64,000 bases of DNA. It comes from Natrialba asiatica DSM 12278. Lineage in GTDB: Archaea; Halobacteriota; Halobacteria; Halobacteriales; Natrialbaceae. A program made the translations under genes and the position numbers. Below the pieces are notes generated by a model, which saw nothing but the letters and a program-made list of their open reading frames with translations, was not told the origin of the DNA and searched no databases. Every line of letters begins with the position of its first letter. Position 1 is the first letter of the stretch. The stretch spans positions 43,524 through 107,523 of the forward strand of contig NZ_AOIO01000030.1 of assembly GCF_000337555.1 (NCBI RefSeq), in the 5' to 3' direction. This document shows positions 17,906 through 29,674 of this stretch, one piece after another.

Positions 17906-17963
17906 ATTGTTGTGGGCGAATATCCTTCTACACATGGATTCGTGGATGTTTGTCCACAACAAT
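17906..17963. promoter_or_regulatory. Inverted repeat upstream of glnA
   Basis: ATTGTTGTGG (17906-17915) is repeated exactly in inverted form as CCACAACAAT (17954-17963), with 38 bases between. The right arm is itself part of a smaller hairpin-like element, GTGGA-TGTTTG-TCCAC (17942-17957). The left arm lies just upstream of a possible glnA TATA element (TTTTAG on the minus strand, 17896-17901). Nitrogen-dependent control by a dimeric regulator, such as an Lrp-type protein, is a reasonable guess. The region also holds the start side of the divergent thioredoxin gene. Confidence 0.55.
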
Positions 17964-18075
17964 TCGAGTTCAGCCGAGAGTGGCACATCCCGTGGCAAAC
18001 GTTGCGCCACAGGTTGACGAATGGTTGTGATACCGCGTCCGGCATGGATTTCCCTGCGGAGCCCCGTCACCGACT

Positions 18076-18432
18076 ATGACCGAGTTCACGGCCACACCGG
18101 TTCAACTCGACACTGAAGCCGAACTCGATGCGTTCATCGAGCGCCACGAGTGCAGTCTCGTGGAGTTTTACGCGGAGGGCTGTCCGCTGTGTCAGGCGAT
18201 GGGACCAGTACTCGGCAACGTTGCGCGGTCGACAGCCGTCGCCATTGGGCTGGTGAATCCGCGGGACGATCTCGAACTCGTCGATCGGTTCGAGATTCAG
18301 TCGGTACCGACGCTGGTGCTTTTTCGAGCGGGCGAACCGATCGCAACGCGCGCTGATGGATTTCTCGGCGGTGACGAGGTGGTCGCGTTTCTCGAAGCGA
18401 ACGCCCCGGTGACCGTGGCGGACGGCGATTGA
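18076..18432 (+). CDS. Thioredoxin-like protein with CPLC active site
   Basis: A 118-residue thioredoxin-fold protein, cytosolic. The active site is CPLC (residues 36-39) in place of the usual CGPC, preceded by LVEFYAEG, and the cis-proline loop is present as SVPTLVLF. The Leu/Pro pair between the cysteines should shift the redox potential, so it may be a reductase for a particular partner rather than the general thioredoxin. It is transcribed away from glnA, sharing the intergenic region that holds the inverted repeat. Confidence 0.88.
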   Translation: MTEFTATPVQLDTEAELDAFIERHECSLVEFYAEGCPLCQAMGPVLGNVARSTAVAIGLVNPRDDLELVDRFEIQSVPTLVLFRAGEPIATRADGFLGGDEVVAFLEANAPVTVADGD

Positions 18433-18448
18433 TCGGGGCGAGGCCCGG

Positions 18449-18838
18449 CTATTCTGCTGTCGTCTCGTCGGTCTCGTCGGTCTCCTCCCCTTCGCCTTCG
18501 TCGGTGCCGTCGTCTCCCGTCTCCGACTCCTCCTCTTCGGGTCCCGATATCTCGGTCGGATCCACCTCACCCGCGAGGAACTGTTCACCGAGTTCGGTAA
18601 TGTCGTACATTCCCGGCGCGTGTTTCGTCAGTAGATCCCGTTTCGCGAGTTCTCGACACCGGTAGGCGGCGTGCGGGCTCCGACAGATCTTTTCGTCCTC
18701 CATCTGGTCCGGCATGAAGAACTCGTCCTGGCTCAGGAGTTCCAGGATGGGCTCGTCGGCGGGGTCCATCCAGTCGGCGGCCAGTTCGGTGTCCGGTTCG
18801 GCGTCCGATTCGGTGTCGGAGTCGTCGTCCGCTGTCAT
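18449..18838 (-). CDS. PhiH1-repressor-like winged-helix protein
   Basis: A 129-residue DNA-binding protein. The middle resembles haloarchaeal phiH1-repressor-like regulators: DWMDPADEPILELL, then a recognition-helix region around SPHAAYRCRELAKRDLL and a wing ending GMYDITELGEQFLAGEVD. Both ends are low-complexity and acidic (Asp/Glu/Thr), as often in haloarchaeal proteins. The ATG at 18838 is chosen; codons upstream add a non-acidic extension. Targets are unknown. It converges with the thioredoxin gene. Confidence 0.75.
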   Translation of the reverse strand: MTADDDSDTESDAEPDTELAADWMDPADEPILELLSQDEFFMPDQMEDEKICRSPHAAYRCRELAKRDLLTKHAPGMYDITELGEQFLAGEVDPTEISGPEEEESETGDDGTDEGEGEETDETDETTAE

Positions 18839-18927
18839 GGCGCGTTGTACGCACTCTGCGGGCAAGAAAGAACTGATCGGAAACGGGTTCGGTCGAGACG
18901 AACCCTCGGGACGCGACCCCGAGCGAT

Positions 18928-19092
18928 TTACGAGGGGTGTTGGTGCTGGATGCGCTCGGCGATCGTATTAGGGACGCGCGTGCCGCAGTCGGCGCAGTTC
19001 CAGTTTCGGGAGACGGTCCCGGGCTCTTTCTCGAGGTCGTGGTTGTACTGGATAACGGCGCCGCAGTGGCAGGTGTAGGTCGTGCGGGACAT
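18928..19092 (-). CDS. 54-residue zinc-ribbon protein
   Basis: A short frame with two CxC/CxxC knuckles: TCHCGAV near the N-terminus and NCADCGTR near residue 33, a four-cysteine zinc ribbon. The product starts MSRTTYTCHCGAVIQYNHDL and ends with a His-rich tail (RIQHQHPS). Such mini zinc proteins are common in haloarchaea and usually of unknown function; nucleic-acid or protein binding is likely. The acidic and cysteine pattern supports this strand and frame over the overlapping longer frames. Confidence 0.7.
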   Translation of the reverse strand: MSRTTYTCHCGAVIQYNHDLEKEPGTVSRNWNCADCGTRVPNTIAERIQHQHPS

Positions 19093-19240
19093 GCGTGAGC
19101 GTCGTAAGAGCGGAGCGCAGAAGTCTCTGTCACGTACCGGACGGTGTGAACTGACCGCTTCGGTTTCGATCTCGCGGCGGGTTCGCAGCGACGAGTCGCC
19201 GCGGATCGGACCCGAACGGTCTCGGTTGCGCTCCCGATGC

Positions 19241-19471
19241 TCACTCTGTCTCGTCGAGCAACCCGAGTTCGGTCGCGACCAGATCGGCGATTCGGTCCGC
19301 GATATCCGGATCGACCTCCGCGACGGCCTCGCCGTCGTGCAGTTGGGTGTTGTGTCGCTCGACCGCGTCGGCGACGGCCGAAAGCGGGACGCGAGAGGTC
19401 GTCTCGCAGGCGTCACAGACGATCGGGACGCGCGGGGAATCGGCATCCGTATCCGTGTCGTCGCTCGTCAT
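19241..19471 (-). CDS. Small haloarchaeal protein with a CxxC pair
   Basis: A 76-residue acidic protein, MTSDDTDTDADSPRV followed by PIVCDACETTSRVPL, then a helical C-terminal half (DPDIADRIADLVATELGLL). The single CDAC knuckle could bind metal as a dimer. No family with a known role is recognised. The ATG at 19471 is preferred to one nine codons upstream because the Asp-rich start is typical. It is on the same strand as the 54-residue zinc-ribbon gene, about 150 bases upstream of it. Confidence 0.6.
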   Translation of the reverse strand: MTSDDTDTDADSPRVPIVCDACETTSRVPLSAVADAVERHNTQLHDGEAVAEVDPDIADRIADLVATELGLLDETE

Positions 19472-19525
19472 TGGCGGGTCTCTCGTGGCAATCAGCAAAG
19501 AATCATCGATTTTACGGGTTCGCTT

Positions 19526-20476
19526 CTATCCGCGTCGGCGGACCGCGACAGCGGCGAGCAGCGCACCGACTGCGGCAAGGATTCCGAAGCCGGGGACCGT
19601 ATCGGTGTCGTTCGTGGAACCGGGGCTGCTGTCGCCGTCGCCAGCGCCGGAGTTGGAATCGGAGTCGGTATCAGTTCCGTCGGCGGCGTTGCCGTCCGTC
19701 TCGTTGACGGGGATGTCCGCGTCGCCATCGAGTTGCAACACGGCGACCATATCGCCGTGCGAGCCGTCGGGCGTGTACGTCCAGCTACCGCCGGCTTCCT
19801 CGTAGGGTTCGGCTGCTTCGAGCGGATCGATGTTCGACTTCCAGTCCTGGTTGGCTTGCTGAACGTAGCCGACGAGTTCGATCTGGTCCGCGTGGGGGCC
19901 CCCAATTTCGACTTCGCCGTATTCGACGGTCTCGTTTTCGGGGAGTCCGTGCCATTCGACACAGTGTGAGTCGAGGTACCCGTCACCCTGCGGGAGTTCG
20001 CTCGTGCCGAACTGATCCCCGTCCATCGGGCGGTTGTAGTTGTCCGTCAGCGGGTACTCGACGGTGAACGGATCGGCTCCCTGGTGCCAGGAGAGCGACT
20101 CGCCGGTGGGAATCGTCACGGTCGTGTCCGGCACCGATTCGCCGGAGACGGGTTGGCCGGCCTCGTTGACCAACGTGACGCACATCTTCCCGGAGCCCTC
20201 GCCGAGGTAGGGCATGCGGTAGTCGTCGCGCGGGTTCGTGTAACTGATCCAACTCCCGTCATCGGCCGCCGCCTCGAAGTACGGGTCGCCTTGCTCCGGA
20301 ACGGCCTCGACGTACTCCTCCTCGGAGACGTACTGTTGCGCAATTGCGGACACGGGGTCGGAACCGGTTCCGGCCGCGGCGGCACCGGCGGGGCCGAAGG
20401 CGGCGACTGCGCCGAGAAGGGCGCAGATACCGACGACGAGCACCGCGCGACGTCCGGACGGGGCGTCACGACTCAT
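19526..20476 (-). CDS. Exported PGF-CTERM surface protein
   Basis: A 316-residue secreted protein. The N-terminus has a Sec-type signal peptide (basic SGRRA, hydrophobic core about residues 11-24, then an Ala-rich stretch). A globular beta-type domain follows, containing WISYTNPRDDYRMPYLG and two cysteines (MCVTL, SHCVEW) that could form a disulfide. A Ser/Thr/Asp-rich, probably glycosylated stalk (about 255-290) leads to a C-terminal PGF motif, hydrophobic segment and RRR cluster. This tripartite tail is the archaeosortase (ArtA) sorting signal, so the mature protein is probably lipid-anchored on the cell surface. Its function is unknown. Confidence 0.88.
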   Translation of the reverse strand: MSRDAPSGRRAVLVVGICALLGAVAAFGPAGAAAAGTGSDPVSAIAQQYVSEEEYVEAVPEQGDPYFEAAADDGSWISYTNPRDDYRMPYLGEGSGKMCVTLVNEAGQPVSGESVPDTTVTIPTGESLSWHQGADPFTVEYPLTDNYNRPMDGDQFGTSELPQGDGYLDSHCVEWHGLPENETVEYGEVEIGGPHADQIELVGYVQQANQDWKSNIDPLEAAEPYEEAGGSWTYTPDGSHGDMVAVLQLDGDADIPVNETDGNAADGTDTDSDSNSGAGDGDSSPGSTNDTDTVPGFGILAAVGALLAAVAVRRRG

Positions 20477-20756
20477 AGCGATCGCCTCCGCGACGAGTGC
20501 GGTATCGTGGGCGTCGGCGACGCGTTCGCTCGCCCGGATGAGTTCGCCGATTCGGGACCTGCTTCCGTCAACGGGTGTCGATTAGTACGGGTCTGTGACA
20601 GTCGTCTGCGTGGAGCTGTCATCTCGTCGGCATACCGAATAGACCGTTGTAGGTATGTGCCGGTTACCGACGTCTAGGCACTCCGTACCGTCACCTGAGC
20701 GTGAATCGCGGTCGAGAACGTGGCTCTTATGCATCGCTCGCCCCTATACGGGTTCG

Positions 20757-23597
20757 ATGACCGAAGGGGACGTTGCGGCTTTCTCACGTCTCGGCGCGAC
20801 AGTCCGCGGAGCGCTCTCCGAGCGCGGGTTCTCGACACCGACGGCACCACAGCGACTCGCGATTCCGCCGCTTGCCGCCGGTCAGAACACGCTCGTGATC
20901 GCACCGACCGGGAGTGGCAAGACCGAGACGGCCATGCTCCCCGTCTTCGACGACCTCGTCGCTACCCAACCGGAGGGATTCGGCGCGCTGTACGTGACGC
21001 CGCTGCGGGCGCTCAACCGCGACATGTTAGACCGCCTCGAGTGGTGGGGCGAGTTCCTCGACCTCGAAGTCGACGTTCGCCACGGCGACACGACGGACTA
21101 CCAGCGCAGCAAGCAGGCCGAGGACCCGCCGGACGTGCTGATCACGACGCCCGAAACCGTCCAGGCGATGCTCACCGGCGACCGCCTTCGAGACGCGCTC
21201 GCGGACCTCTCCCACGTCGTGATCGACGAGGTGCACGAACTCGCGGCCTCCAAACGCGGCGCACAGTTGGCGGTCGGGCTCGAGCGCCTCCGCGACATCG
21301 CCGGGCAGTTCCAGCGGATCGGCCTCTCGGCGACCGTCGGCGACCCCGACGAGGTCGGTCAGTTCCTCACCGGCGGCCGGCCCTGCGAGATTCGCGAAAT
21401 CGACGTCGGCAGCAACGTCGATGTCACCGTCCGCGAACCCGAGATCACCGACGAGGACGAGCAACTCGCCGGGCAACTGATGACCGAACCCGACACGGCG
21501 AGTCACGTTCGCCTGATCCGCGACCTCGTCGACGAACACGAGTCCACGCTCATCTTCGTCAACACGCGCCAGACCGCCGAGGCACTGGGCTCGCGCTTCA
21601 AAGAACTCGACCTGCCGATCGGCGTCCACCACGGCTCGCTCTCGAAGGAGGCCCGAATCGACGTCGAAGACCGATTCAAATCTGGCGACCTCGACGGCCT
21701 GCTCTGTACCTCCTCGATGGAACTCGGAATCGACGTGGGCCGCGTCGATCACGTGATCCAGTACAAGAGTCCGCGGCAAGTCGCGCGCCTGCTCCAGCGA
21801 GTCGGCCGCGCCGGGCACCGACGCGACGAAGTCTCGAGCGGCACGATCGTCACCACCCGACCCGACGACACCTTCGAAGCGCTGGCGATCGCCCGCCGCG
21901 CCCGCGACGGCGAGGTCGAACCGGCGCGTATCCACGAGGGCAGCCTCGACGTGGTCGCGAACCAGATTCCGGGATTCGTCCAGAGCCGCGGCTCGGTGCA
22001 CGTCCGCGACGCCTACGAGACCGTCCGCCGAGCGTATCCGTTCCGCGACCTCGCGCCGGAGGCGTTTCGCGAGATACTCGGCGAACTCCACCGCAACCGG
22101 ATCGTCTGGTTCGACGAGGGCGAAGACCGTCTCGAGACCACCGGCGGCACCTGGCAGTACGTCTACGCCAACCTCTCGATGATCCCCGACGAGGAGACCT
22201 ACGAGGTCCACGACATCGCCTCGAGTTCACAGATCGGGACCTTGGACGAGCGGTTCGTCGTCAACTTCGCCCAGCCGGGCGAGGTGTTCGTCCAGCGCGG
22301 CGAGATGTGGCGCATCGCCGAAATCGACGACGACGAAGCTCGCGTCAAGGTCAGCCCGATCGAGGACCCCGCCGGCGAAGTGCCCTCGTGGATCGGCCAG
22401 GAGATTCCGGTCCCCGCGGCGGTCGCTCAGGAGGTCGGCGAGATCCGCGCCGTCACCGAGCCGCAACTGGAAGCGGGCGCGGACGCGCGGGCCATCGGAC
22501 GTGAACTCGCCGGCCGGTATCCCGCGGACGAGTTCACGCTGACCGAGGCCTGTACGCAACTCGAACGACAGATCGATCCGGAGTCGCCGATGCCGATGCC
22601 CACCGCGGACCGCATCGTCCTCGAACGCCAGGGTCGGACCATCGTCATCAACGCCTGTTACGGCCACACGGCGAACGAAACGCTCGGACGGGTCCTCTCG
22701 TCGCTGCTCGGTCAGCAGGCCGGCTCCTCGGTCGGCCTCGAAACCGATCCGTACCGGATCGAACTCGAGGTGCCCACGTCGGTCGCGACGAGCGATATCG
22801 TCGAGGTCTTCGAAGAGACCGACCCCGAGCACGTCGGGACCATCGTCGAACTCGGGCTCAAGAACTCGGATGCACTCGCGTTCCGGCTGGCGCAGGTCTC
22901 CGCCAAGTTCGGCGCGCTCAAGCGCTGGCAGGGACAGGGTTCGGGCCGACTCTCGAACGACCGCCTGCTGGCCGCACTCGAGGACACCCCGATGTACGAC
23001 GAGTCGATCCGCGAGGTGTTCCACGAGGACCTGGACATCGAGCGGGCGGCGGCGGTTCTCGACGGCGTTCAGTCCGGTGCCATTGAACTCGTCACCCACC
23101 GCGGGCGGACGCCGGTCGGGCAGGGCGGCCGTTCCTCCGGCGGGAAGGAACTGCTCGCGCCCGAGAACGCCGATGCGGGGGTCATCGAGACTGTCAAGGA
23201 GCGCCTGCAGGACGACCGGATCATCCTGCTGTGTACGCACTGCAAGGACTGGAAAGTTACGACGAAGGTCAAGCGCGTTCGCGACCAGCCCCAGTGTCCC
23301 GAGTGCGGGTCGACGCGCATCGCCTCGCTGAACCCGTGGGCCGACGAGGTCGTGCAGGCGGTGCGCGCCGAAGAGAAAGACGAGGAGCAGGCGGAGATGA
23401 CCCAGCGCGCGTTTCGGGCTGCGAGCCTCGTCCAGAGCCACGGTAAACGGGCCGTCGTCGCGATGGCGGCCCGCGGCGTCGGCCCGCACAACGCCGCCCA
23501 GATCATCAACAAACTGCGGGAGAACGAGGACGAGTTCTACCGCGACATCCTCTCGAAGGAACGGGAGTACGCGCGGACGCAGTCGTTCTGGGACTGA
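20757..23597 (+). CDS. lhr: Lhr-type DExH helicase
   Basis: A 946-residue superfamily 2 helicase of the Lhr (large helicase-related) group, implicated in DNA repair or RNA processing in archaea. Walker A TGSGKT (residues 51-56), DEVH (157-160) and SATVG mark the first RecA domain; CTSSMELGIDVGRVD and QRVGRAGHR the second. The Lhr-specific winged-helix and C-terminal core domains follow. The last 150 residues contain a four-cysteine zinc motif (CTHC ... CPEC). I start at the ATG at 20757 because the sequence upstream in frame is basic and unlike the rest. An alternative name is ATP-dependent helicase of the DEAD/DEAH family. Confidence 0.93.
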   Translation: MTEGDVAAFSRLGATVRGALSERGFSTPTAPQRLAIPPLAAGQNTLVIAPTGSGKTETAMLPVFDDLVATQPEGFGALYVTPLRALNRDMLDRLEWWGEFLDLEVDVRHGDTTDYQRSKQAEDPPDVLITTPETVQAMLTGDRLRDALADLSHVVIDEVHELAASKRGAQLAVGLERLRDIAGQFQRIGLSATVGDPDEVGQFLTGGRPCEIREIDVGSNVDVTVREPEITDEDEQLAGQLMTEPDTASHVRLIRDLVDEHESTLIFVNTRQTAEALGSRFKELDLPIGVHHGSLSKEARIDVEDRFKSGDLDGLLCTSSMELGIDVGRVDHVIQYKSPRQVARLLQRVGRAGHRRDEVSSGTIVTTRPDDTFEALAIARRARDGEVEPARIHEGSLDVVANQIPGFVQSRGSVHVRDAYETVRRAYPFRDLAPEAFREILGELHRNRIVWFDEGEDRLETTGGTWQYVYANLSMIPDEETYEVHDIASSSQIGTLDERFVVNFAQPGEVFVQRGEMWRIAEIDDDEARVKVSPIEDPAGEVPSWIGQEIPVPAAVAQEVGEIRAVTEPQLEAGADARAIGRELAGRYPADEFTLTEACTQLERQIDPESPMPMPTADRIVLERQGRTIVINACYGHTANETLGRVLSSLLGQQAGSSVGLETDPYRIELEVPTSVATSDIVEVFEETDPEHVGTIVELGLKNSDALAFRLAQVSAKFGALKRWQGQGSGRLSNDRLLAALEDTPMYDESIREVFHEDLDIERAAAVLDGVQSGAIELVTHRGRTPVGQGGRSSGGKELLAPENADAGVIETVKERLQDDRIILLCTHCKDWKVTTKVKRVRDQPQCPECGSTRIASLNPWADEVVQAVRAEEKDEEQAEMTQRAFRAASLVQSHGKRAVVAMAARGVGPHNAAQIINKLRENEDEFYRDILSKEREYARTQSFWD

Positions 23598-23692
23598 CCG
23601 GGACCGTTCGTTTCAGTTCACGCGTCTCCCGACGGAACGATCCGAATCTGCAAGAAGAACTATTAGACGAACCTGTGTCACTGCCACCATAC

Positions 23693-24073
23693 ATGCCATC
23701 TCACAGCGTTCTGCTCGTCGAAGACAGCGAGTTCCTCACGGAACACGTCAGCAAGACGTTACGGGAGGAACACGGCTTCGAGGTCGACGCGGTGGCGACG
23801 GCGGCCGCAACGCGGACCGCGCTCGCGGAGGGAACGTTCGACTGTGTCGTCTCGAGTTACGAACTGCCCGACGAGACCGGCATCGGACTCGCAGGCTCGC
23901 TCTCCGAGGAGGGGGTTCCGTTCGTGCTCTTTACCGGGAATTCGCTCGAGCCGCTCGTCGACGAGGCGCTCGCGGCCGGCGTTTCCGCGTTCATCAGCAA
24001 GAGCACCCACGCGACGGGCGAGATGAACGTCTTTGCGAACCGGATCCGACTCGCGATTCGGGCGGGCACGTAG
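23693..24073 (+). CDS. Receiver-domain protein lacking the phospho-acceptor Asp
   Basis: A 126-residue CheY-like domain. The acidic pocket (LLVEDSEF), the Thr (LFTGNS) and the Lys (FISKSTH) are present. But where haloarchaeal receivers have VVSDYELP, this one reads VVSSYELP: residue 55 is Ser, so it should not be phosphorylated in the normal way. It may be a pseudo-receiver working through protein contacts. The ATG at 23693 is chosen since the domain starts right after. It stands alone between lhr and the decarboxylase gene. Confidence 0.85.
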   Translation: MPSHSVLLVEDSEFLTEHVSKTLREEHGFEVDAVATAAATRTALAEGTFDCVVSSYELPDETGIGLAGSLSEEGVPFVLFTGNSLEPLVDEALAAGVSAFISKSTHATGEMNVFANRIRLAIRAGT

Positions 24074-24147
24074 CGTGACCCACACCGCCGTGACTCGGGC
24101 ACACGTCCATCCGTAACGACCATACAACTCGCTCGCCTTCTCCCGTT

Positions 24148-24810
24148 ATGAACCTCGCGCCGGGAGCCTGGAAGTACGCCCTCGTGCCGCTGCTCGCCGC
24201 GCCCTTCGCGTTCGTCTTCAGCGTGACGGCGAGCGTCGTCGCGCTCGCGCTCGGCGTCGGAACGCTCGCCTTCTTCCGCGATCCGGAGCGCACGCCGCCG
24301 CCGACCGGCGTCGTCGCCCCCGCCGACGGCACCGTGTCGGTCCTGCGCGAGGAGGGCGACCGCGTCCGCCTCGGCACCTTCATGAACGTCTGGCACGTCC
24401 ACGTCGTCCGCGCGCCCTTCGCCGGAACGGTCACCGACGTCGAACACATCCCCGGCGCGAACAAACCCGCCTTCTCCAAGGACTCCGATCGAAACGAGCG
24501 CGTTCACGTGCGGTTCGGAACTGACCCAGACTCCGCCAGGAACCGGCTTCCGACCGACAGCGAGGCGACCGTCACCTTCATCGCCGGGGCGTTCGCTCGC
24601 CGAATTCACCCCTACCACGATTCCGGTGCGACGCTCGAACGCGGCGACCGCCTCGGCCACATCGCCTTCGGCAGCCGCGTCGACGTGCTCTTCCCACCCG
24701 CGGTCGACATCGACGACATCGCCGTGACCCCCGGCGACTCGATGACCGCCGGGGAGACCGTGATCCTCGACGAGGGCCCACTCGAGGAAGCCGACGTCCC
24801 CGGTGCGTAA
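24148..24810 (+). CDS. Archaetidylserine (phosphatidylserine-type) decarboxylase
   Basis: Membrane-associated enzyme that decarboxylates archaetidylserine to archaetidylethanolamine. In Haloferax the related PssD is needed for archaeosortase-dependent anchoring of surface proteins, which fits the PGF-CTERM protein 4 kb away. The 220-residue product has hydrophobic N-terminal segments (about residues 10-40), the conserved FFRDPER, then FMNVWHVHVVRAPFAG. HIAFGSRVD holds Gly175-Ser176, where self-cleavage makes the pyruvoyl cofactor. The short length is normal for the soluble-type archaeal enzymes. Confidence 0.9.
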   Translation: MNLAPGAWKYALVPLLAAPFAFVFSVTASVVALALGVGTLAFFRDPERTPPPTGVVAPADGTVSVLREEGDRVRLGTFMNVWHVHVVRAPFAGTVTDVEHIPGANKPAFSKDSDRNERVHVRFGTDPDSARNRLPTDSEATVTFIAGAFARRIHPYHDSGATLERGDRLGHIAFGSRVDVLFPPAVDIDDIAVTPGDSMTAGETVILDEGPLEEADVPGA

Positions 24811-24906
24811 TCCGCGCCGTCTCCCTACTCCTCTTGCGTAACCCGTAGCCCGAAACCGGTTTCCCGGCACGCGACAGCGCTCGACAGCACGCCACACGAA
24901 CCGCCG

Positions 24907-27288
<2,382 letters not shown>

Positions 27289-27336
27289 TCAGTGTGCTGG
27301 AGCAATGCCTTTGGGTATTCGTGGCCAACTCTCGAT

Positions 27337-27471
27337 ATGGTGGTCCAGACCGAGCGGGACGACGCCACCTGGTACGAGTGTGAAACCTGCGGGCTGCTCT
27401 TCGACGAGGAGTCCGATGCAACGGCGCACGAAAAACGGTGTGACGGAGCTGATCCGAGCTACATTCAATAA
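27337..27471 (+). CDS. 44-residue zinc-finger protein
   Basis: A tiny frame with a C2H2/C3H-like finger: YECETCGLLFDEESDATAHE followed by KRCDG. The spacing CxxC-x(12)-H-x(3)-C suits one zinc ion. I associate it with haloarchaeal proteins called DUF7128; the function is unknown. The ATG at 27337 gives MVVQTERDDATW, with acidic composition typical of this genome. It diverges from CDC48. Confidence 0.75.
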   Translation: MVVQTERDDATWYECETCGLLFDEESDATAHEKRCDGADPSYIQ

Positions 27472-27527
27472 CGTCCTGTACCCGCGACGGTCTCGATGAG
27501 TCGGCAGCCGATCAACCCGCAGGCGGC

Positions 27528-27773
27528 CTACTCGAGCCGTTCACGATGAGACGCAGCGAGTTCACCTGCGCGATCGAGCGTGTGCGTCTCGGTCCAGCGG
27601 ACGCGGTCGCCGTCGCCGTAGGCAAGCGCCGTCTTCAACTCGTCGCGCAAGACACCGTGGCCGACCGACAGCACCGTGCCGGAGTCGTCGCCGAGTTCGT
27701 AGACACCGGGCCGATCCGGCGCGCTTGCGACTGCCTCCCGGTCGAGCGTCGTCCAGGCTTTTTGCAGCGGCAT
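27528..27773 (-). CDS. Small haloarchaeal protein resembling a GIY-YIG start
   Basis: An 81-residue protein. DRPGVYELGDDSGTVLSVG resembles the PGVY...YIG opening of GIY-YIG nucleases, but the second motif is SVG and catalytic residues further on are not visible, so nuclease activity is doubtful. I associate it with haloarchaeal DUF7508. The ATG at 27773 starts one base after the end of the upstream gene, so the two are translated together. Confidence 0.65.
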   Translation of the reverse strand: MPLQKAWTTLDREAVASAPDRPGVYELGDDSGTVLSVGHGVLRDELKTALAYGDGDRVRWTETHTLDRAGELAASHRERLE

Positions 27774-27774
27774 G

Positions 27775-28266
27775 TTACGCGGTGGAGTCCTCACGATGCT
27801 GTTCAGGAGTGTCGTCTGACTCGTCGGCAGCGGATTCGTCGGCAGCGGGAACGAGCTCGTAGGCGTGTTCGCTCAGTTCGTCCTCGGCGAAGACGAACAC
27901 CCGCCCGTCGACCAGTGAGAGGTCGGCCTCGACGCGGATCGAGTAGGCGTCCGTCGAGACGGACACGCCCGGATACAGCACTTCTTCGTCGTCACCGCTG
28001 AGAATCACGCGACCGACGCCGGTCGTCTCCAGAATGTCGTCGTGGGTGTCCCGGTCGTTGACGTAGGTCATGACGCCCTCGACGCCGTCGGGGTCGGTGA
28101 CGAGGACGTGAACGTCCTTCCCCGGCGGGGTCTTGATCGATCCCGTGACGGGTTCGGGCGGCCCGTGGTAGAAGACCTCCCGACCGTCGAGGTACTGGAC
28201 GACGACCCCGCCCTCGACGAGATTGACGGTGATCGTACTCGGAGCGACGTTATTGCGTGCGCTCAT
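27775..28266 (-). CDS. Haloarchaeal DUF5796-like protein
   Basis: A 163-residue acidic, beta-rich cytosolic protein: TITVNLVEGGVVVQYLDGRE, then KDVHVLVTDPDGVEGVM and RVILSGDDEEVLYPGVSVS, ending in an Asp/Glu/Ser tail. I believe it belongs to DUF5796, of unknown role. The ATG at 28266 is used, as the upstream frame gives basic sequence and reaches into the divergent shikimate kinase promoter. It forms an operon with the 81-residue gene, one base apart. Confidence 0.7.
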   Translation of the reverse strand: MSARNNVAPSTITVNLVEGGVVVQYLDGREVFYHGPPEPVTGSIKTPPGKDVHVLVTDPDGVEGVMTYVNDRDTHDDILETTGVGRVILSGDDEEVLYPGVSVSTDAYSIRVEADLSLVDGRVFVFAEDELSEHAYELVPAADESAADESDDTPEQHREDSTA

Positions 28267-28368
28267 TGCGCAATCATTCGGTCGGAGTCGGGAAAAGCGG
28301 TGCGTTCTCGGCGGTCGCCGCTCAGTTTCGATCCCCATCCCAGAGAAGACTTGTCAGAACCGCCAGCC

Positions 28369-28376
28369 GTAAATAC
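28369..28376 (+). promoter_or_regulatory. TATA-like box of the shikimate kinase gene
   Basis: GTAAATAC centred about 26 nt before the ATG at 28398, the spacing expected for a leaderless haloarchaeal transcript. Confidence 0.45.
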
Positions 28377-28397
28377 GCACTCTGTGAGTCTTCTCGT

Positions 28398-29272
<875 letters not shown>

Positions 29273-29276
<4 letters not shown>

Positions 29277-29608
29277 CGCAAGATTCAGCTTCGAACGGAG
29301 ACGAGACGGCAACGGGGATCGAGGACCGAACACCGGACGAGATGGATCTCGAAGAACTCCGCGAGGAGATCGAGACGATCGATCAGGAGATCGTCGAACT
29401 GATCGCGCAGCGAACCTACGTCGCGGATACGATTGCAGCGGTCAAAGACGAGAAGGACCTGCCGACGACCGACGAGAAGCAGGAGGAACAGGTAATGGAA
29501 CGAGCGGGGCAGAACGCAGAGCAGTTCGACGTCGACGCGAATCTGGTGAAGGCGATCTTTCGGTTATTGATCGAACTGAACAAAGTTGAGCAGCGCGAGT
29601 CCCGGTAA
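29273..29608 (+). CDS. Chorismate mutase (AroQ type)
   Basis: Converts chorismate to prephenate, the first step to phenylalanine and tyrosine. A 111-residue all-helical protein; after an acidic tail comes MDLEELREEIETIDQEIVEL, then IAQRTYVADTIAAVKDEKDLP with the active-site Arg and Lys, and the helix ending in LIELNKVEQRESR. The ATG at 29273 overlaps the shikimate kinase stop. The acidic N-terminal 25 residues are probably a flexible extension. Confidence 0.92.
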
Positions 29609-29674
29609 CACACACTAAGGTCTGGTTACGCTTCAATCAGTATGCCGTGCGTCGAAAAACAGTGTGGATCGATT

